NCBI GenBank assembly: GCA_002168195.1
Contig: NHBP01000056.1
Span: forward strand, 26,240-36,448
Direction of reading: 5' to 3'
Length of the DNA stretch: 10,209 bases
From: Planctomycetaceae bacterium TMED10
Lineage (GTDB): Bacteria; Planctomycetota; Planctomycetia; Pirellulales; UBA7805
In this document: one piece after another, positions 7,591-10,209 of the stretch
Position numbering within the stretch: position 1 is the first letter of the stretch
Layout of the letters: each line of letters starts with the position of its first letter
The notes under the pieces: generated by a model
Seen by the model: only the letters and a program-made list of their open reading frames with translations
What the model was told of the DNA's origin: nothing
Database searches by the model: none
Program-made: the position numbers and the translations under genes

Positions 7591-9552
7591 TCACAAATCA
7601 CCAGATTGGTCACCGGTCAAGAAACCATTTGCTACCAGCAGGTCATCCCAACCGTCGTTATTAATATCCGCGAACATGGAGGCCCAGGCCCAGCGCCCGA
7701 ATTCGATGCCTGAATCGGCACTCGTTTTATCGAATCCTCCTTGTTGTGTATTTTTAAGCAGTGTGTTTCCGCGAGCCATGCTTTGCATGCGCTGTTTTAC
7801 ATTGGTGTCAGCATCTTGCATAAATTTCGGTTGAAAGGCGATCCGCCCTCCTGCGGAAGACCACATGTTGCTCACATGGATGTCAAACCAACCATCTCGA
7901 TCATAATCACCCCAAGTGATACCCATTCCGCTTGCCGCATCCTCCGCTCCGGCTTGACTACTCACGTCAACAAAATGTCCTTCGTCATTACGATATAGAT
8001 TGTCTCGACCGAAATCATTTGCGACGTAAAGGTCTTGATCTCCATCGTTGTCATAATCCTCCCAGGACACAGCAAAACTGAAACGGTTGTTATTGATATT
8101 GAGGCCGACATTCTCAGTAACATCCTCAAATTCCCAGCCTTTTTCCTGGATGTTGTTCTGGAATAACGCATTTTGTCCACCATTATTCCCGTCGTGATAA
8201 ACGCGAGGTTGTTGGGGGATCGGCGCTCCTGTCTCACCTCTCCACTGGGTTAAAAAAGCAGTTGCATAAATATCTAAGTCCCCATCATTGTCATAATCGG
8301 CAGCCGCCAAAGACATGAGATGCTTGTCTGATGGAATGATTGTACGCACTTTGAATCGTTGGCCATCTTCATTCGAGGCGACGATAATTCCACCGTGGAA
8401 AGCAACCAGAAGATCCTGGTCGCCATCGTTATCGATATCTACAAAGAGCGGGCTCCTTGAATCTTCTAACCAGTCGACTCCCCATCGATCAGAGACATCT
8501 TCAGCCGACCCATCGTTTTGATGTAAAAAAAGCCGATTTGGCAATCCTTGTTCTTGACAGACATAGAGATCGTCGAGCCCATCGCCGTTAATATCGCCAA
8601 GGGCTATTCCAGGGGTTCCGAGGTTATCTGTAATCAGGTATCGCATTTGCTGACTCGCGGAAAGCCAATACATGTACCCACGAAGAAACTGTTCTTGATA
8701 ACAAACGTTCTTATCTAATATTGATTCTGTGCAGTCAGAAAATAGTGTCCCTGAGGGCATCTGCGAACGCACCTGCTCCATACCCATGAGTTTGAGAGAC
8801 GTGAGCACGGGCGCAGTTGGATCTTTATTGTCCCACTCAGCAAGCCAGTCCGTATGCAACTCGAGCGAACCATCGTCAAAGAAACCGGCTATTTCTGCAT
8901 ATTGTCGCGTGGCTACCATCTCCCCGCCTGGTTCCACCCTGAAGATTTTAAATTTTGTCCGGACCTTATTTGCAGTTAAAAATGGCTCCATCAATTCCGA
9001 GAGGGCATCACGGAATCCACGGGCGCCGTTAAAAGAAGTTTCGATTTGCACATGCTTTGTGTTATCTCTATTCCAACGGGTCGCTTCAAGCGTTTTGTCC
9101 TGAAAGAGTGTTTCCATCGATTCAGGAACTAAACCAGAGCAGGTAAAATTTGGAGCAATCAGAGCCTCTAAATTCGCAGAAGAAATCTGCGCAGGATGTT
9201 TGAGGATCTTGCCAAGGCTTGAAAGCTTTTCGCCTGCAAGGTTGTTAAACAGTTCAGTGTTCCATCCATCCTGTGAGGGATCGTCCATCCGCTCAAGTCG
9301 TTCTCTTATTTTCGCTGAATTGCCGGTTGAATTCTGGCGACTTAAGCTTGCATCGGCGTTCGCATTCAGGGTTGGCCCTGGGATTAAAACGGAATCATTT
9401 TTTGTTGCCGAGCTGTCCATGTCATGGCAACCGGACTGAAGAATCATGAGCGGCCACACGATTGCAAAAAACAAACCGAGCGAACGACTCCAGGAACCAA
9501 GCCGAGCGACGCTTCTTTTACGAACAGCGGTGATAGTTGCAATCGGTTTCAT
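5527..9552 (-). CDS. Candidate selenoprotein: VCBS-ASPIC/UnbV-thioredoxin-TPR lipoprotein, 1341 aa, Sec654 encoded by in-frame UGA
   Basis: One continuous reading frame of 1342 codons from the ATG at 9552 to the TAA at 5527, interrupted only by a TGA at codon 654 (7593-7591). The frame, domain order and codon character carry straight through: GDL-[UGA]-SLFWRQVV. The first part has the signal peptide and six VCBS loops but no ASPIC domain; the second starts in mid-module and contains a seventh VCBS loop, the ASPIC/UnbV domain, a CLPC thioredoxin domain and TPRs. A perfect hairpin with a GGUCG loop begins 11 bases after the UGA, as expected for a bacterial SECIS, so I read the UGA as selenocysteine. 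Predicted exported and lipid-anchored, with redox function inferred from the thioredoxin fold. Alternatives: a nonsense mutation or sequence error making a pseudogene, or two polypeptides through re-initiation at the TTG at 7587. The selenocysteine call needs selA, selB, selC and selD in the same genome, which lie outside this window. Confidence 0.68.
7561..7582 (-). promoter_or_regulatory. Candidate bacterial SECIS hairpin
   Basis: In the transcript, GCGACA (7579-7574) pairs perfectly with UGUCGC (7568-7563) around the five-base loop GGUCG (7573-7569). UU (7582-7581) can pair with AA (7562-7561) if G7580 bulges. The loop begins 17 nt after the UGA, inside the window generally described for bacterial SECIS elements, and starts with GG, satisfying the loop-guanine requirement for SelB. 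The E. coli fdhF element, from memory, has loop sequence AGGUCU about 18 nt after its UGA, so both share CAGGUC. The E. coli bulged U has no obvious counterpart. The hairpin lies wholly inside the FWRQVVSQ codons. Confidence 0.6.
7591..7593 (-). other. In-frame UGA codon, proposed selenocysteine (Sec654)
   Basis: The codon TGA (plus-strand tca) lies between TTG (Leu653) and AGT (Ser655) in an otherwise open frame of 1342 codons. It is followed by A. No other real gene in the window contains or ends with TGA: the six genuine stops (847, 865, 2155, 2773, 5527, 9649) are all TAA. General reassignment of UGA to Trp is unlikely because the window's many Trp codons in coding frames are TGG. Confidence 0.6.
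7591..9552 (-). CDS. N-terminal portion up to the UGA: signal peptide, unknown domain and six VCBS/FG-GAP loops
   Basis: This is the 653-residue open frame that a standard annotator would call as a complete gene. It starts with a basic region and hydrophobic core (LGLFFAIVWPLMILQSGC) ending at C42, a probable lipoprotein cysteine although Gln at -3 is unusual. Residues about 80-300 are a mixed alpha/beta region I do not recognise (APNFTCSGLVPESMETLF; KVRTKFKIFRVEPGGEM). Calcium-loop motifs are DINGDGLDD (320-328), DIDNDGDQD (372-380), DYDNDGDLD (419-427), DYDNDGDQD (499-507), DYDRDGWFD (549-557) and DINNDGWDD (629-637). It ends LLVANGFLTGDQSGDL just before the UGA, i.e. directly after a VCBS strand, without the ASPIC domain that normally closes such proteins. 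The ATG at 9552 has no Shine-Dalgarno sequence. Termination at this UGA would yield a truncated propeller protein. Confidence 0.85.
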   Translation of the reverse strand: MKPIATITAVRKRSVARLGSWSRSLGLFFAIVWPLMILQSGCHDMDSSATKNDSVLIPGPTLNANADASLSRQNSTGNSAKIRERLERMDDPSQDGWNTELFNNLAGEKLSSLGKILKHPAQISSANLEALIAPNFTCSGLVPESMETLFQDKTLEATRWNRDNTKHVQIETSFNGARGFRDALSELMEPFLTANKVRTKFKIFRVEPGGEMVATRQYAEIAGFFDDGSLELHTDWLAEWDNKDPTAPVLTSLKLMGMEQVRSQMPSGTLFSDCTESILDKNVCYQEQFLRGYMYWLSASQQMRYLITDNLGTPGIALGDINGDGLDDLYVCQEQGLPNRLFLHQNDGSAEDVSDRWGVDWLEDSRSPLFVDIDNDGDQDLLVAFHGGIIVASNEDGQRFKVRTIIPSDKHLMSLAAADYDNDGDLDIYATAFLTQWRGETGAPIPQQPRVYHDGNNGGQNALFQNNIQEKGWEFEDVTENVGLNINNNRFSFAVSWEDYDNDGDQDLYVANDFGRDNLYRNDEGHFVDVSSQAGAEDAASGMGITWGDYDRDGWFDIHVSNMWSSAGGRIAFQPKFMQDADTNVKQRMQSMARGNTLLKNTQQGGFDKTSADSGIEFGRWAWASMFADINNDGWDDLLVANGFLTGDQSGDL

Positions 9553-9648
9553 GTAAATCGCTGTCTATATTTTTACAGTTGAGTTTTTATGTTTTCTATA
9601 GATAGCATGCTTAGATTACGGCATCAAATGCACACGCAATCTAAAGTA
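9553..9648 (-). other. Intergenic region with nested inverted repeat between two minus-strand genes
   Basis: Ninety-six AT-rich bases separate the TAA of the upstream TPR gene from the ATG at 9552. There is no Shine-Dalgarno sequence before the ATG. A TATAGA hexamer on the minus strand near 9570 could be a -10 box, but no matching -35 is visible. Whether the large gene has its own promoter or is read through from upstream cannot be decided. Confidence 0.45.
9611..9644 (-). repeat. Nested inverted repeat just after the upstream TPR gene
   Basis: TTAGATT (9611-9617) and AATCTAA (9638-9644) are perfect 7-bp inverted arms; inside them GCAT (9621-9624) and ATGC (9628-9631) form a second 4-bp stem with loop CAA. 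It begins 4 bases after the TAA codon at 9651-9649 in the transcript direction. The outer stem is AT-rich and no U-run follows, so it may be a weak terminator, an mRNA 3' end structure or a protein-binding dyad. Confidence 0.4.
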
Positions 9649-10209
9649 TTACTTGTCGTTTACGCGATACTTCTTTCCTTGTTTGTAAAGTTGAAGTCTC
9701 TGGCGCAGTGTCGTATTTGAATGTCCCGAATCTAGCGACAACGCTTTTTCCTGCCATTTAACTGCTTTTTTAAAATCGCCCGATTCCGCAGCAGCTGCAG
9801 CAAGCGTATCGAGGCTATCTTTGCTTTTCCAATTCATTAAGTCACAGGCTTTCGTCGCATAGACGGTCGCCTTCTCGCCATCACGATATTCAGGGTCGAT
9901 GCATGTTGCGAGCATCCACGCAAAATTATTGTAGGCTGAGGCACTATTGGGGTTCAACTCGATTGCGGAAGTAAAATCTTTGATCGCTAGGTCATATTTA
10001 CCCGACGCGGCATAGAGGGCCCCTCGATTTGCGAGCGAACTTACATCTTGAGGATCAATTTCCAAGGTCTTTGAAAAGCAGTGTAGCGCGCCAGCAGTAT
10101 TGCCCCGCATCGAAAGCAGTTGCCCCCACTCTCGATAGGCGTCCGCATTCAGTGGATCATAATCAATGACATCTTTAAAATATTTGATTGCTTCGTCATT
10201 ATTTTTTAA
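9649..10209 (-). CDS. TPR protein, C-terminal 186 residues (5' partial); paralogue of the C-terminus of the large selenoprotein candidate
   Basis: The frame is open to the window's last base, reading LKNNDEAIKYFKDVIDYDPLNADAYREW and on, so the ATG at 10110 is internal and the start lies to the right. It holds about four TPR units: residues near 1-34, ALHCFSKTLEIDPQDVSSLANRGALYAASGKYDLAIKDF, AIELNPNSASAYNNFAWMLATCIDPEYRDG, and LDTLAAAAAESGDFKKAVKWQEKAL. The end (AYNNFAWMLATC.DPEYRDG, SLDTLAAA, KAVKWQEKA, RQRLQLYKQGKKYR) aligns without large gaps to the last 100 residues of the large protein (AYNNLAWLQATCPDPEFRNG, VLDTLAAAYAE, KAVEWQLKA, ADRLKLYQSDKPFR). It may therefore be the tail of a second VCBS-thioredoxin-TPR protein, or a plain TPR protein. 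TPRs mediate protein contacts; no catalytic motif is visible in this part. Stop is TAA. Confidence 0.85.
   Translation of the reverse strand, partial: LKNNDEAIKYFKDVIDYDPLNADAYREWGQLLSMRGNTAGALHCFSKTLEIDPQDVSSLANRGALYAASGKYDLAIKDFTSAIELNPNSASAYNNFAWMLATCIDPEYRDGEKATVYATKACDLMNWKSKDSLDTLAAAAAESGDFKKAVKWQEKALSLDSGHSNTTLRQRLQLYKQGKKYRVNDK

Noticed and set aside
7591..7593. Genome-wide reassignment of UGA to tryptophan
   Set aside because: Only one in-frame TGA appears in about 3000 real codons, while tryptophan is encoded by TGG throughout.

Overview
The window looks like chromosomal DNA of a planctomycete, probably a Pirellulales-type marine lineage. This is inferred from large exported VCBS/FG-GAP proteins with ASPIC/UnbV domains, a thioredoxin-TPR fusion, the TPR motif around 'AWLLATCPDPEYRDG', poor Shine-Dalgarno use and moderate GC. 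No ribosomal RNA, tRNA, mobile element, phage gene or CRISPR array is visible.

Layout. Bases 1-849 (+) hold the C-terminal part of a PaaK-type aryl/acyl-CoA ligase. Convergent to it, 15 bases away, a two-gene minus-strand unit encodes a hotdog-fold thioesterase (2155-2616) and a FabB-like ketosynthase (865-2100), with a good -10 box just upstream. These three genes suggest acyl/aryl-thioester chemistry. Everything further right is also on the minus strand: a 785-residue lipoprotein with TPR-like, seven VCBS and ASPIC/UnbV regions (2773-5130); a 339-base non-coding gap with several dyads; a very large VCBS-ASPIC-thioredoxin-TPR lipoprotein (5527-9552); and the C-terminal part of a TPR protein running off the right edge (9649-10209).

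Main discovery. The large protein appears as two open frames (9552-7591 and 7587-5527) in the same reading frame, separated only by one in-frame UGA (7593-7591, minus strand). Neither half is a complete protein: the first stops inside the VCBS/ASPIC module and the second begins at the continuation of that module. Eleven bases after the UGA is a perfect 6-bp hairpin, GCGACA-GGUCG-UGUCGC, whose loop starts 17 nt after the UGA. Position, size and loop resemble the SelB-binding bacterial SECIS hairpin of E. coli fdhF (loop GGUCU about 18 nt after the UGA, from memory). I therefore propose an undescribed selenoprotein of 1341 residues with Sec654. All six genuine stop codons in the window are TAA, so this is the only in-frame TGA in any real gene. 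A nonsense mutation or sequencing error is the main alternative and cannot be excluded without homologues and the genome's selA/selB/selC/selD content.

How the genes may work together. The right-hand genes encode exported, probably lipid-anchored calcium-binding propeller proteins with redox and protein-interaction modules, and the partial gene at the right edge repeats the same C-terminal TPR module, suggesting a tandem family. The left-hand unit is a separate metabolic group whose partners probably lie left of base 1.
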